Assembly: GCA_963669415.2 (NCBI GenBank)
Contig: CAXXPS010000002.1
Location: 496,001 to 560,000, forward strand
Origin: JAWKWH01 sp963669415
Lineage (GTDB): Bacteria > Pseudomonadota > Alphaproteobacteria > Rhizobiales > Rhizobiaceae
Length of the DNA: 64,000 nucleotides
Direction of reading: 5' to 3'
The notes beneath the pieces were generated by a model. The model was not told the DNA's origin, searched no databases, and was given only the letters and a program-made list of their open reading frames with translations. Positions 38,101 to 46,185 of this stretch are shown here, one piece after another (within the stretch, counting starts at the first letter, position 1; each line of letters starts with the position of its first letter). Both the position numbers and the translations under genes were made by a program.

Positions 38101-39914
38101 TCAAGTTCACCAATGAACGACGGGTCTTGATCAGCGAGGGTATCCGTTTCTCGGGAATTCTCCACGACCGCGACGACTGGATGTACGCGCCTGCCACCAC
38201 CGCGCAGAAGCTTGATGCCAACGCATCCAGACAGAAATTCAACGATGTTGCGGTCTCCCGGCACAAGATCTGGATCTCTCCAATCCATTTCAAGGCAGTT
38301 GACTACGCTGGACGAGAATTGCCGGCAAACGGATCCGAGCTTGTACCAGGAGGTAAAACACCCTCTATCCTTCCTGATCCTGCAACCGGAGTTTTCAGCA
38401 TTGGCTGGCTGTTCGAAAAATACCACGAGGAAGTCGAGATCCTGATAATCCATGAGACTGGCAAGGGAGAGCAGGCAACAGGTTCCTACGGTCTCAAACT
38501 GGAAGCTCTTGGTGGCCCGGAAAAGGCCAAAGCCCCTTCTGCATTACTTGAAGTACCGATACCGCTGTTCCTGCCAGGGTCGTTGCTGGTTTCTGGCCAG
38601 TTCGAGCTTGATACCACTGCCGGCAATGCCCCAAGCGATGTTGAAGCGACGGTCATTCAGGGCGCCACGGGTGGCCGGGAACGCTGGCAAGCCAGGGTGG
38701 GACAGCCGTTCCGTTTTGATATCAGCGAGATAGTGCTGAAACGAGACATTGTCGATGTTCTGGGTGAAGCAGGCACGGATCCTGATCTTTATACCGGTGC
38801 AGGCACGGCTCAAATGCCGACCGCTCCGTCGGAAAACGTTCAGATCGCGAACGTTGGAACGATAACGCTTTCGCTAGGCAATGGCGAAGCCCGGTGCCTG
38901 ATTATTCGCGACCGCATCTCGAAGGCTCGTGACCGTATGGCAAAGGGCGAGTTTACGACTGCGTCATCGCTTCTCGACGATGCAGAAAAACTGTTTAGCG
39001 GCCCCGACGATTGTGCGGGTGTCGCCTCCGACATTGCTGCCGTGCGTGATCGGATTACGGTTGTTTCCGACATTGCCGGTCATGCTGAACAGGCGATCAC
39101 AAGCTGTGGCCTTGCGGCGCTCGTGAGCGCTGAACAGAAAATCACCTTGCTTACACCGCCCAGCCCGTTCCTGGACGGGAAGCTTCCCGCGATAGCCCGC
39201 TTGATCGAAGCGCTCGAAGAGGTGCGCAAGATACGATCCCGCAATTATCTCGACGCTGACAGCGCCAATAAGCTCGTTTCTGCTCAATTGCGGCAAATAG
39301 GCGACCTTACCACCTGTCCGGCAGATATTTCCGATGGGTCTGCGGATGGTCACGGACAGGAACCAATTTCCATTCCGCCACAGATTGAAATCTTGGTCGA
39401 AGTCAAGGGCGACGGTTTTGTCCCGATGTTCAGCATGGATGCGCGTCAGAAGTTCACCACCGATACCGGCCTTGAAATGGAGTCGGTTAGCGGCTCGACC
39501 ATAGGAATCAGGGTGGACGGCAATCAGCAGTTCTGGGTCAAGATCCGACGCGGCGAAAGCCAGGATGTTGCCAAGAAGCGATTCCATCGTGGTTTGATCA
39601 GTCAGTTCTGCTCGAGATCCTGGTCCCAACTGGGACCGGGCAGCGATGGCCAGGTAAGTGCACGGCAACCCGAAATCTGGCATCACGGTCCCCACATCAC
39701 CACGGTGGCGGGTCCGTTCCTTGATTCATCCGAATACGACAAGGAACTGGTTCGCAATTGGAGCGCCGGTGAACTGCCGGGCGAAGACGGTCCTTGGATT
39801 TTCATGGACGATCTTCACGAGATGGCCCGTACTGCGAAGGATTGCGGCGAGGATTGTTGCCGCAAGGTCGAATGCATCGACGGAGTATCCTGTGGTCTTG
39901 AAGCGAACAACTGA
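32175..39914 (+). CDS. Giant secreted protein, unknown (2579 aa)
   Basis: I do not recognise this family. Residues 1-24 are a signal peptide (FCAIALCLFTFASLVSA), so the product is exported. The first 1500 residues are mostly helical with charged segments, including a short Lys-rich coiled coil near 1180 (KEAEKKKKDETVK). From about 1580 to 2240 there are beta-rich segments that look like Ig-like or carboxypeptidase-regulatory folds (LHVSGNFKA, LLVSGQFEL). Residues about 2240-2390 hold helical Cys-containing repeats like those of the 1004-residue protein downstream. The last 26 codons lie in the right inverted repeat. The ATG has GGGGAGGG 7 bases upstream. It overlaps the start of PASTA B by 23 bp, so the two are probably translationally coupled. 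No catalytic motif was found. Confidence 0.85.
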   Translation: MNLRNRWFCAIALCLFTFASLVSAQESLADSHSKTYSTGECCILFKPLEKHEGISEANEEQQETIRQGFVDDWNKTLGFGSTAEGNASEHPLVKALADYEFDPNVKTALVALEQSFMHLAGDGAKEKLRHRAFGITEANPEGDPARIKLFLTLDVLKNELPLQAILKINAGETAENRKIAFSYRVGSSGKRFVELLEWRARGGNIDELSIGLTELLTKLINSDDDNTNTAIRDAIVNDPVLNEQLNGNRATDLIEEISGQFGHSIKPKTLKTEFLSPTKAYSVIRVRPPEPISEFDNFMGAYVVADEEKYRGLNAEEQLHKWGIKAGIAIDMRQLGSEVSAETLLAATKPYADTPDLMAMNGRYTFSTEGVRDLFGWAANNHRQIHDVHDGTLQDYAKYFLRDADWWARIAFETDANSGNKPNGQKLNIKSTPEMGRDYGIDFREGDFKRALEIAKIVREPPDADALKNKIEAEFGKTDPTKKAVDLFRRVELQIVEAAHRRNVDKIASGIETALKAQRERSPDGKLPDDLTIDKLINDKSVGGVDPEKRDGNKPNHDLRASMEVLATAYTNFTGEVVDKLGEQLADKITEVEAKANRSGSETHTREVTKFLRLAWEKVRDASIDTRRQARGFISIKHSFESIREALDEHTSQILSRGDLDAYIDQIIEGEVTQKRLVWDAETRRLRLADQQWTPEFIAEDVSDLKSMANLFFWDDRTVIENLHQYLHGDGSETFALRSLGALRNAKGLLSPDGRLRRNRVPDGNGGFRYFDTRPGRLAHGGNLVVIAVKMAFADGGAMVQSGWGVWGDISDGKMLADNLIKIFGSDSSGRTADETAVLHAMAMSKTIALADYAKHFSAKLQIPGNVGAYTGTLATVASLSSDSDINKKNIEALMIAISTDVILQYRPDLAAAFVAYDIGTSFYTYLTKTTADHALVQLLLANGIWDTETANGVPQLKGIYLSDGRVLMDDPESRKKACSPRPPGSLRPPSAGLMLLAKTPGARNGLAAGIKLQNDGIFLGTVDVVHPRRMLLNLFYADGYEAKDPDLIVSIDAIKSLSLTESLSALPSNTQLGRWTDKWFKEQKISLPVGEDDVNPKADGRVIVSSDAPYLESNRSKLLNSGSGSYWGGLGTAAVQSIQGAPEGLLKNFGYQVMHYRIQRQNILECAILDAVIKEAEKKKKDETVKVSGLSDLDEELARLRQRVIELDEKVWPNISDATGPFLGEKYDKEKDRPILAAYLDYTKHLRSFLQEAIYFAETGQLEENPMYRRYYLEREPGRLTPDISELEDKLREKARETLQRLIRIVRQFEDYWDGNPDSVLNSMKASRRYVRTLAGAGKGFDPWRFDLPLRLLKSVDDGIRPQVFPIDHIDPGPPDVELGGDLSHDILFAKQDPRGPLQQKQTKEWFDGYKKLYTNTRESMGDNIVKLVNQSRPLVRQLGGSGGSQRTGSQTVAGPDFATAGNTESADPSTRSWWQAWENYWDRGAEEMAIRHPLWPHVMRLAMQSKKIDNMLPFIDRIQVERLPPLIGSMYLNDPRYEGSKPVDGSDFKAADLATLKKQFDDRRAELIKLAGGMINISVTSSGNNNLAVSEVAEFEVDLKPKDDLDGPTIKQFRQLVGYYQWEIVQTGRYVASGAGVQCTSGHFISFDTAKKIPIEKGDKPDRFRIRMVSAGSYAVKVTALTKDHIPLATALENHVIEVQPMGVAGEVVFEGVPDVPNPDISLFMGPDTYLSATPMVQLASEGKFEHGICHLPYNLWKVEAHTNDAGAADTWQPPPWKAYAAQRRPGPEPSARQAAQGFVQTFSYSPSSRMRNVVYVPRKDGNPPRWLIPEPMVLFFGNSVEVIVNLRDAADGPVASDGIEITLAAGNDRYAGSSPFNVPAKSGQSIVAEVSYKVAGKVLTRNSRIIEYDTKVHGGIVTLNIRLPFYEIGNLHVSGNFKATPSDEAPNPVIAGAAITVNALEGRPTIVRDGGRFKFTNERRVLISEGIRFSGILHDRDDWMYAPATTAQKLDANASRQKFNDVAVSRHKIWISPIHFKAVDYAGRELPANGSELVPGGKTPSILPDPATGVFSIGWLFEKYHEEVEILIIHETGKGEQATGSYGLKLEALGGPEKAKAPSALLEVPIPLFLPGSLLVSGQFELDTTAGNAPSDVEATVIQGATGGRERWQARVGQPFRFDISEIVLKRDIVDVLGEAGTDPDLYTGAGTAQMPTAPSENVQIANVGTITLSLGNGEARCLIIRDRISKARDRMAKGEFTTASSLLDDAEKLFSGPDDCAGVASDIAAVRDRITVVSDIAGHAEQAITSCGLAALVSAEQKITLLTPPSPFLDGKLPAIARLIEALEEVRKIRSRNYLDADSANKLVSAQLRQIGDLTTCPADISDGSADGHGQEPISIPPQIEILVEVKGDGFVPMFSMDARQKFTTDTGLEMESVSGSTIGIRVDGNQQFWVKIRRGESQDVAKKRFHRGLISQFCSRSWSQLGPGSDGQVSARQPEIWHHGPHITTVAGPFLDSSEYDKELVRNWSAGELPGEDGPWIFMDDLHEMARTAKDCGEDCCRKVECIDGVSCGLEANN

Positions 39915-41816
39915 TCCTGTTCGACAGGCTGTGGCGGCCCTATTGGCCTTTGCGTTTGCGTTGGCCTGGATATTTGACGCGCCCGCCCAGGAAATGGGCC
40001 CGAAATCCTGGTGGGATGCAATGCAATCAGTCGAGGGCCACGTTACCGGGGATCTCGAAGAGCGTTTCTCGCTTGATCCGCAGGGCGGCGAACCAGGTGA
40101 GCCCGGCAATCCGGACGGCCGGGACGGAAGTGTTGACGTGGCCGGTGGCGGTGCCGGCAATGGTTCGGGAAGCGGCGGCGACGACGCTGATGGCAGTGGT
40201 GCTGGCGGCGGTCAGAACACCGATGGTCAGGGTAATGGTGCAATCGACCCATCCGTACCGGAAGTCGCCCAACTGATCCAGACCTGGATCAACATTGCCG
40301 AGCCGCCGCCCAATGCCGAAGACGGTGCCAGCCTGACCTACACCAACGGTGGCCGGATGGTCGGCACCACAACGACCGGCACGATCGAATCGCGGCATGA
40401 GACAGGTGCATTCGACGCCATCTACTTGTGGACCAATTGGCGAAAACTGGATTCCGTCGACCATTGCACAATGGAGGAATACGTTACTGTGAACCTGTCT
40501 GGGAAATCCATTGCGCACTGCAGAGGCCGCTACAAACCGAAGATAAAAGACTGGAAGGGTTGGCAGGCCGCAAAGGCCCGCACGGCAGTAACCACCCTCA
40601 AGCTGAAGGCCGTATTCAGACCCGGCGGCGCCGCACCCGATGGCGCCAAAGCCGGCACGGTGGCAAATCAGGAACCAGGACCCGGCGAAAGCCTCGCCAA
40701 GGGCGGGTCTGTGACGCTGAAAATCTATTCCGAGCCGATCAAAAAAGTCGAGGTTCCCGACTTGCGGGGACAACAGGTGGCAGCGGCAACCGACACACTT
40801 CGTGCGATCGGGTTAAAACTGAACTTGAAGAATGGACCGGCCGCTTCGAATGAGGCTGATGCGGGAACTGTATTTGGGCAAACGCCTGCCGCCGGCGCGT
40901 TGGTAAAACCGGGCGCCACGCTAACCGCTGTCGTCTACAAGCCATTCGTCCCGAAAATATTTGTCCCGGAAATCACATCTGACAACGTCGCCGAAGCAAT
41001 GGCGGCCCTGAGTGATCTGGGTTTGTCACCCGTGATACGTACCGATCCGCCCGGAAAGGAAAACTGGGAAGACGGAACGGTAACGGGCTTTGTCCCGGCA
41101 AGCGGATCCGAGATATCGCCCGGCGGCACGGTGACTATTGTCGTGACCGTTGAAGAGCCGCAAATGGTAGTCGTTCCCGACCTTCGCGGATTGCGCGGTC
41201 AGGCTGCCCGCGAGCAGTTGGTGGGCGCAGGGTTGCACGCCGAAGTAAGATCGTCAGAACCGGCGCGCGAACCGGATATGACCGGTACGGTTATCCGGAC
41301 CGAACCTGCCAATGGTGCAGACGTGGAGATCGGTAGCCTGGTGATGGTCTTCGTGTTCGATACCTATGTACCGCCCAAGATCACGGTGCCGTCCGTGATC
41401 GGTATGCCAATCGCCGAAGCCGAGAACGTACTGGAACAGGCCGGCCTGGTCGCGTCGATAGATAGCTTTATCCAGGCGCCGGATCCGGAATCCTCGATGA
41501 CGATCGCTCAAGCCAGTCCTGATCCGGGCGTCGCAATCGACAAGGGAGGCACGGTCGCTCTCATTGTGCACGGTCGGTATTCTGCACCCAAGATTCCTGT
41601 GCCCGATGTGGTCGGGCTGAGCCTTTCGCAAGCGCGTTCGCGCATTGAGGCAGCGGGTTTGAAAGCCATGGCCGGACCGAAATCCGATCCCGGAGATCCG
41701 GAACTGGCAGGAACCGTATTCGCGCTTAAACCGCCTGCCGGAACCAAGATTGATGCCAATGCCGATGTCCTGATAATGGCCTATGGTGCATATCAACCAC
41801 CAAAACCTGAACCTGC
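39833..41816 (+). repeat. 1984-bp inverted repeat, right arm
   Basis: This is the mirror copy of 30028-32011, of exactly equal length. It starts inside codon 2553 of the giant gene and ends inside codon 642 of PASTA B. The arms enclose 7821 bp (32012-39832) that holds almost all of the giant gene. Confidence 0.93.
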
Positions 41817-42486
41817 TGTCGTTGATTTTGAGTCACTTTGGACATCGCCGTGGCAGGGCGAGATCAAGATCAGCAAAATCTTGATGGACGGCAGGCAATC
41901 GTCGCTGGGAGAGCTCTTTGCGATGACTGAGGACAGGCCCCCGCAACAGGATGATTCCGGCTCACTTCTTGATATTCCGGGGGCTGCAGTCGAGGGCGCT
42001 CTGGAAGGCATTGCCCAAGCAATCAAGGTCGCGATTGGTGTGCTGGAACAGGGTATTCCGGTTAGCATAACTTTCACCAAGGAAGGCAACGGCTACCGGT
42101 TGGATGTTCCAGGTGAAGGTGATCTTGCCAATGCGTGGAAAGAACATCGCCAGAATGTGCCGCTTTTCATTCCAGATGGAAACGACTCTCTGGTGACGAA
42201 ATACATGATGGACGGAACGGAATATGGGGTATCCGTGCGAGCAACTGGCCGGCCTGACCGAAAGGAGCTGGTGTTTCTCATCCGCGGCAAGTTTCCTAAT
42301 GTTAATGAGGAAAGTCAGCATTTGGTCAGGGAATTGGCGTTCGAGATGACGGGGATTCTGCAGCCGGGTCTCGTCACCATATCCGAACTCAAGGACCTGA
42401 TAACGAAGCGGATTTTGATCTCGGCTGAAAAATATGCGCCCGACCTAGTGCCGATGATCAAGGAGCAAATGCAGAATTTACCGTGA
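39892..42486 (+). CDS. Secreted PASTA-repeat protein B
   Basis: This 864-residue protein shares residues 1-641 with protein A: signal peptide, Gly/Asp-rich linker, and five PASTA repeats. The C-terminal 223 residues differ (starting VVDFESLWTSPW, with a helical LGELFAMTEDRP stretch and a mixed alpha/beta end LITKRILISAEKYAPDLVP). The GTG at 39892 is chosen because GGAG lies 6 bases upstream and it begins the signal peptide; the frame extends upstream only inside the giant gene. The start overlaps the giant gene by 23 bp, and the stop overlaps a possible GTG start of the next gene. It is therefore the second gene of a giant/PASTA/Cys-rich operon. A periplasmic, peptidoglycan-associated role is likely from the PASTA family; the partner-specific role of the C-terminus is unknown. 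Confidence 0.87.
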   Translation: MVLKRTTDPVRQAVAALLAFAFALAWIFDAPAQEMGPKSWWDAMQSVEGHVTGDLEERFSLDPQGGEPGEPGNPDGRDGSVDVAGGGAGNGSGSGGDDADGSGAGGGQNTDGQGNGAIDPSVPEVAQLIQTWINIAEPPPNAEDGASLTYTNGGRMVGTTTTGTIESRHETGAFDAIYLWTNWRKLDSVDHCTMEEYVTVNLSGKSIAHCRGRYKPKIKDWKGWQAAKARTAVTTLKLKAVFRPGGAAPDGAKAGTVANQEPGPGESLAKGGSVTLKIYSEPIKKVEVPDLRGQQVAAATDTLRAIGLKLNLKNGPAASNEADAGTVFGQTPAAGALVKPGATLTAVVYKPFVPKIFVPEITSDNVAEAMAALSDLGLSPVIRTDPPGKENWEDGTVTGFVPASGSEISPGGTVTIVVTVEEPQMVVVPDLRGLRGQAAREQLVGAGLHAEVRSSEPAREPDMTGTVIRTEPANGADVEIGSLVMVFVFDTYVPPKITVPSVIGMPIAEAENVLEQAGLVASIDSFIQAPDPESSMTIAQASPDPGVAIDKGGTVALIVHGRYSAPKIPVPDVVGLSLSQARSRIEAAGLKAMAGPKSDPGDPELAGTVFALKPPAGTKIDANADVLIMAYGAYQPPKPEPAVVDFESLWTSPWQGEIKISKILMDGRQSSLGELFAMTEDRPPQQDDSGSLLDIPGAAVEGALEGIAQAIKVAIGVLEQGIPVSITFTKEGNGYRLDVPGEGDLANAWKEHRQNVPLFIPDGNDSLVTKYMMDGTEYGVSVRATGRPDRKELVFLIRGKFPNVNEESQHLVRELAFEMTGILQPGLVTISELKDLITKRILISAEKYAPDLVPMIKEQMQNLP

Positions 42487-42512
42487 ACAAAAGCCTAGCA
42501 GGAACGCTTCTT

Positions 42513-45500
42513 ATGCGAGCAATTTGGAATCCGATCGTTGTCATATTTTGTGTGGTGGTTTTGATGACGACCGGATTGGCGCAAGAAATCTCCGTTGAGA
42601 GCCGTGTCGTCGCGATCGAAGGCGATAATATCTACGTACCATTACCGGAAAATATTGACAGCGTATCGACCGATACGGAGGTCGAGGTCCTGTTTGATGC
42701 AGGCGGAGTACGTGTATCGGTTGGTAAATGGCGCGTCCTGCACATCGAGGACAGAATGGCCATCGCGGAACCACTGGAAATTGAGGGATCTGCCGACGTT
42801 GACATGATCGCATTGTTCCACAACGCGATTTCAGACGGTAGGCAAGAGGCAGAATTCTCGGACAATGTCGATGAGCGTAAACAGGGAGAACCGGAGAGCG
42901 GGGATGAGACTGAAATCGCGAAACCCGCTACGCCGGAACAGGCGCTGGCGAAAATTCTCGACGCTTTACCATCGGTGAGTTTCTCGGAATCAACGGAGTT
43001 ACCCCAGGAGATTGCCGGCAGAGCTGCTTGCATCTCAGCCCAGATTCTGATCGACGATACTCGCAATCGTCTTGTTGACGGCAAGCTCGGTGAAGCGCAA
43101 GCGATTCTTTCCGCGGCCAACATATCGGACTGCCCGGAGCTCGCCCCCGCGTATTCGGAGACGTTGAGCCAGATCGCGCTTCAGATCCAGGGTATCGATC
43201 TCGCTGGAAACCGGGCGATTACCGAATGCAGTCGCGTAGATATGCAAGCCGTCGGAACGCTAATGGAACGCGCTTCCGTACCGGACCTGCAAGATTCGCT
43301 GATCCGGATCAACTTGAATCTCGAGCGTGACCAGCAAATCCAAGACATACTGAGCAAAGCCGATCTTTTACTTACCGAAGGCGATCTGGTGGCTTCCGGA
43401 TCGGCCTATGATGTTGCAGGCGAACTTTTAGGGCAGCGGCGCGCGCAATGTCCCGAGGAAAACAAGCGGGTTGAAGAGGGATTGAAACTGGCCGTTTCGT
43501 TATCTGCACTAGTGGACACATCACAGCGCGCCTTGGCTACCTGTGATGAAAATTTGCTGGGTGAAGCGGATAGCTCGATCAAACTCCACCTGGCGCGTTC
43601 GCAGGCTATCAGAACCCTTTCGGCAAGTCTGGCCGACCGGATCAGTTCAATTGCGAGGGCAAAGGAACTGGTCGAACGCTATTCTAGCGTGGCGGATATT
43701 GAGAACGCCGGCATGGCAATCGCTGAAATTGAAGAGCTTCTTCGGCGGGTGGCCAACTTCGAAGCGCAAACTGGCTGCGATGGCGTGGTACTGCCGGTCC
43801 GAGACCTTGCAGGCAAATACCATGTGCAAAAAAACACTGCCGATACCTTGAGCGGCGCTTTGCTGGCATGTGAAGCCAGCGAGCTACAGGCAGCCATTGA
43901 AAGCACACAAAGCGCAGTACAAGGAAAATCGGTCACCCAGGATGTTGCGAAGCTTCAACGCTCGGTGAACGGCGCACTGCTGGTCCGTCGGGCCTTTGAT
44001 GAGCTGTCGGGCGCTGCACCAGCAAACGCGTCAGGCATATCTTCTGCAATCAACCATGTAGTCGAATCCGGGCATGTTTTTTCCAGACATCTTGCCACGA
44101 TCAGCGAACTTGCTGATGGTGGCTACTGCCCCGATTTCAGGCAAAAGTTCGAATCGCGTGCGAATGCATTTGGCAATGCGCAATCGCTGGCACTGGCTTT
44201 TGATGCGTTACGGAATTCATGCACAATCGAATCGCTTAACACCTTTCGAGACGCCCTTGATGCAGCAGCGCCAACCGGCACGATAGCAGATGATTTGATC
44301 AGTGATACGAAAAAGTTACTGGATTATCTTGTTTCAGTGAAAGGAACCGAGGGCAAAATTCGTGAAGCGCTTGGCGGTAACCGGGATTTGAACGAGATCG
44401 AAACGCTGGTCGCGCAAGCGAGGGAAGAGAACGGGAGGTTCCCGGCTTCCGGTGATATTTGTACCGGTCTGGCGAGCGAAATCGACTCACTAAACCGACA
44501 GGTTAGCGAAACCCGCGCCTTGTTACTCGAGGCTCCATCGGTCTTGGATACGTGCAACCCGCCCGTGCTGGACCGTTTCATCGAAAAAAGTGCTTCCCAC
44601 ACCTATGGCCCACTCGTCAATTTGAACAAGCGGGCCATGACCGCCCGCAAGTCGCTGGAGGCGTACATGAAGCTTCCTGATTTGATCGAAAATGGCGATC
44701 TGTTCACCGTGAGCAGGATGTTCCGTGAGATAGCCAGCAAGTTTGCCGGGAAGAATGCTGATTGCCAGTCGTTGCGCGAAACTGCTCAAGAGTTGGCAAC
44801 ACCGGCCCTTGCCGCTGCCAGCGTCCTCGAAGTCGTCGAAGATGCAATAGAAGCGTGCCAACTCTCGGATCTGGATGAATATGCGAAGGTGATCGGCAAT
44901 GATCTTGTGATCAACAATTTGAGCCTGGAAGACGAGAATCGGAAACTGAAGGAGGCGATCCAGAATTGTGAGCAAACAATACGGGACGAGCGAACATTGC
45001 AATGTCGAAGTCGCCATGGCGCTCATGCCATGTCGAATTCGGTCCGTTCGACCGAGATCGAGTGCAGCTGCGAAACCGGGTACCGGATGAGTGATGGTTT
45101 ATGCAAGCTCCCTCTCGCCATATTACGGGAAGGGGCGAAGCAGGTATGTGTTCAGCGTTTCGGTAGTTTGGCGATCCCCGTTGAGATCCGCAGCGAGACC
45201 GAATTTAAGTGCCGGTGTACCGGCGGATCTGTTCTTTGGCAGGGAAAATGTCGGACGTTGAGTGGACGAACCCTTGTGGAATACGCTGACCGAGTATGCA
45301 AAGAAACCCGTGGGGCGCTTTCAAAGTCGATGGCGGTTAAGAGCGCAACAAATTACAAATGCCGCTGCGAGCTGCCTAACCGCTGGGATCAAAATAACAA
45401 ATGCTACAGGCCGTCCCGCCAAGAAATGATCAGGCTGGGCTGGGAAGATTGTAGGAGAGCCCATGGCAGCCGGCTAAGACATGTGATCGTCCAAGAAAAC

Positions 45501-45527
45501 GGCAGAGCTGACTGCTATTTGAAGTAG
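42513..45527 (+). CDS. Secreted Cys-repeat protein, unknown (1004 aa)
   Basis: I do not recognise this family. Residues 1-24 are a signal peptide (IVVIFCVVVLMTTGLA). A beta-rich N-terminal part (about 25-100) is followed by at least six helical repeats of about 85 residues, each with a C...G...A...C pattern (for example AACISAQILIDDTRNRL, ATCDENLLGEADSSI). The C-terminal 170 residues hold three Cys modules (CSCETGYRMSDGLCKL, CRCTGGSVLWQGKCRTL, CRCELPNRWDQNNKCYR), probably disulfide-linked. The ATG at 42513 has AGGA 9 bases upstream; a GTG at 42483 overlapping the PASTA B stop is the alternative. It is the third gene of the giant/PASTA operon. The same Cys-helical repeats occur near the C-terminus of the giant protein, so the two may interact. 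Confidence 0.82.
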   Translation: MRAIWNPIVVIFCVVVLMTTGLAQEISVESRVVAIEGDNIYVPLPENIDSVSTDTEVEVLFDAGGVRVSVGKWRVLHIEDRMAIAEPLEIEGSADVDMIALFHNAISDGRQEAEFSDNVDERKQGEPESGDETEIAKPATPEQALAKILDALPSVSFSESTELPQEIAGRAACISAQILIDDTRNRLVDGKLGEAQAILSAANISDCPELAPAYSETLSQIALQIQGIDLAGNRAITECSRVDMQAVGTLMERASVPDLQDSLIRINLNLERDQQIQDILSKADLLLTEGDLVASGSAYDVAGELLGQRRAQCPEENKRVEEGLKLAVSLSALVDTSQRALATCDENLLGEADSSIKLHLARSQAIRTLSASLADRISSIARAKELVERYSSVADIENAGMAIAEIEELLRRVANFEAQTGCDGVVLPVRDLAGKYHVQKNTADTLSGALLACEASELQAAIESTQSAVQGKSVTQDVAKLQRSVNGALLVRRAFDELSGAAPANASGISSAINHVVESGHVFSRHLATISELADGGYCPDFRQKFESRANAFGNAQSLALAFDALRNSCTIESLNTFRDALDAAAPTGTIADDLISDTKKLLDYLVSVKGTEGKIREALGGNRDLNEIETLVAQAREENGRFPASGDICTGLASEIDSLNRQVSETRALLLEAPSVLDTCNPPVLDRFIEKSASHTYGPLVNLNKRAMTARKSLEAYMKLPDLIENGDLFTVSRMFREIASKFAGKNADCQSLRETAQELATPALAAASVLEVVEDAIEACQLSDLDEYAKVIGNDLVINNLSLEDENRKLKEAIQNCEQTIRDERTLQCRSRHGAHAMSNSVRSTEIECSCETGYRMSDGLCKLPLAILREGAKQVCVQRFGSLAIPVEIRSETEFKCRCTGGSVLWQGKCRTLSGRTLVEYADRVCKETRGALSKSMAVKSATNYKCRCELPNRWDQNNKCYRPSRQEMIRLGWEDCRRAHGSRLRHVIVQENGRADCYLK

Positions 45528-45539
45528 TTGGTACCAACT
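45526..45539. other. 14-bp perfect palindrome at convergent gene ends
   Basis: AGTTGGTACCAACT overlaps the stop of the Cys-repeat gene and lies before the convergent OmpA-domain gene. There is no loop or T-run, so a terminator role is weak. Confidence 0.35.
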
Positions 45540-45575
45540 CGCTTTGAAATGAACCGTTTAACCACCATGACGGCA

Positions 45576-46172
45576 TCAATTACCGAAGTTCACGATTTCA
45601 ACTCGTCGGTTTTCATCTGCTTCCGGTCGGTCGATGTTTTTTAGGCGTTCTTCACCATACCCGACAGGTATCAACCGTTCATCGTCGATATCGAATTTCT
45701 CCACCAGGTATGTCCTGACGCTTGCGGCGCGGCGTTCAGAAAGCGACAGGTTGTAGTCATTGCTACCCCTGACATCCGTATGCCCGGCAACCATGAAGCT
45801 GCTTTCGCCTAATTCAGCGCTAGTAAGTGCAAGCCCCAATTCCATCAAATCAGGTTCGGCGCGGCTCGTTATCTCCGCTGAATCGAAATCGAAATAGATC
45901 GCTAGGTCAAGCGCAGGCAATTCGTTGTCTTCAACAATCGAATCCAGTTTCTCACGCTCCACAACCGTGATGGTTCGCGTTTTAACCCTTATTCCGTTTA
46001 CAAATGCACGATCAGCCGCATCCAATGTCATTTCACCTTTAAAGCTCCGGGTTTTCCCGGTCGATTTTAACGCTTCGATGATGCGTTTGCTTGTGAATTC
46101 CTGTGGGATAGCTGTAGTAGGAAAAATAAACGCGGAAATAGCCAGTGCATGAATTAGAGCAGAAGTTCTCAT
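45576..46172 (-). CDS. OmpA-domain periplasmic protein
   Basis: This 198-residue protein has a signal peptide (residues 1-23) and a C-terminal OmpA-like domain (about residues 85-198). It shows AIYFDFDSAEI, AGHTDVRGSNDYNLSLSERRAASVRTYL and GYGEERL, with the Asp and Arg positions that bind diaminopimelate in peptidoglycan. There is no lipobox and no beta barrel, so it is a soluble periplasmic peptidoglycan-binding protein. It begins 13 bp after the DUF4384 gene on the same strand and is probably co-transcribed with it. Confidence 0.87.
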   Translation of the reverse strand: MRTSALIHALAISAFIFPTTAIPQEFTSKRIIEALKSTGKTRSFKGEMTLDAADRAFVNGIRVKTRTITVVEREKLDSIVEDNELPALDLAIYFDFDSAEITSRAEPDLMELGLALTSAELGESSFMVAGHTDVRGSNDYNLSLSERRAASVRTYLVEKFDIDDERLIPVGYGEERLKNIDRPEADENRRVEIVNFGN

Positions 46173-46185
46173 CGAATTTCTCCGT

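Noticed and set aside
40027..40773. Long open frame antisense to PASTA B (248 codons), with the mirror frame at 31071-31817
   Set aside because: It is a shadow of the repetitive GC-rich PASTA gene; its composition is not protein-like and it has no ribosome-binding site.
45526..45539. Palindrome as a bidirectional terminator
   Set aside because: No loop and no T-run on either strand.
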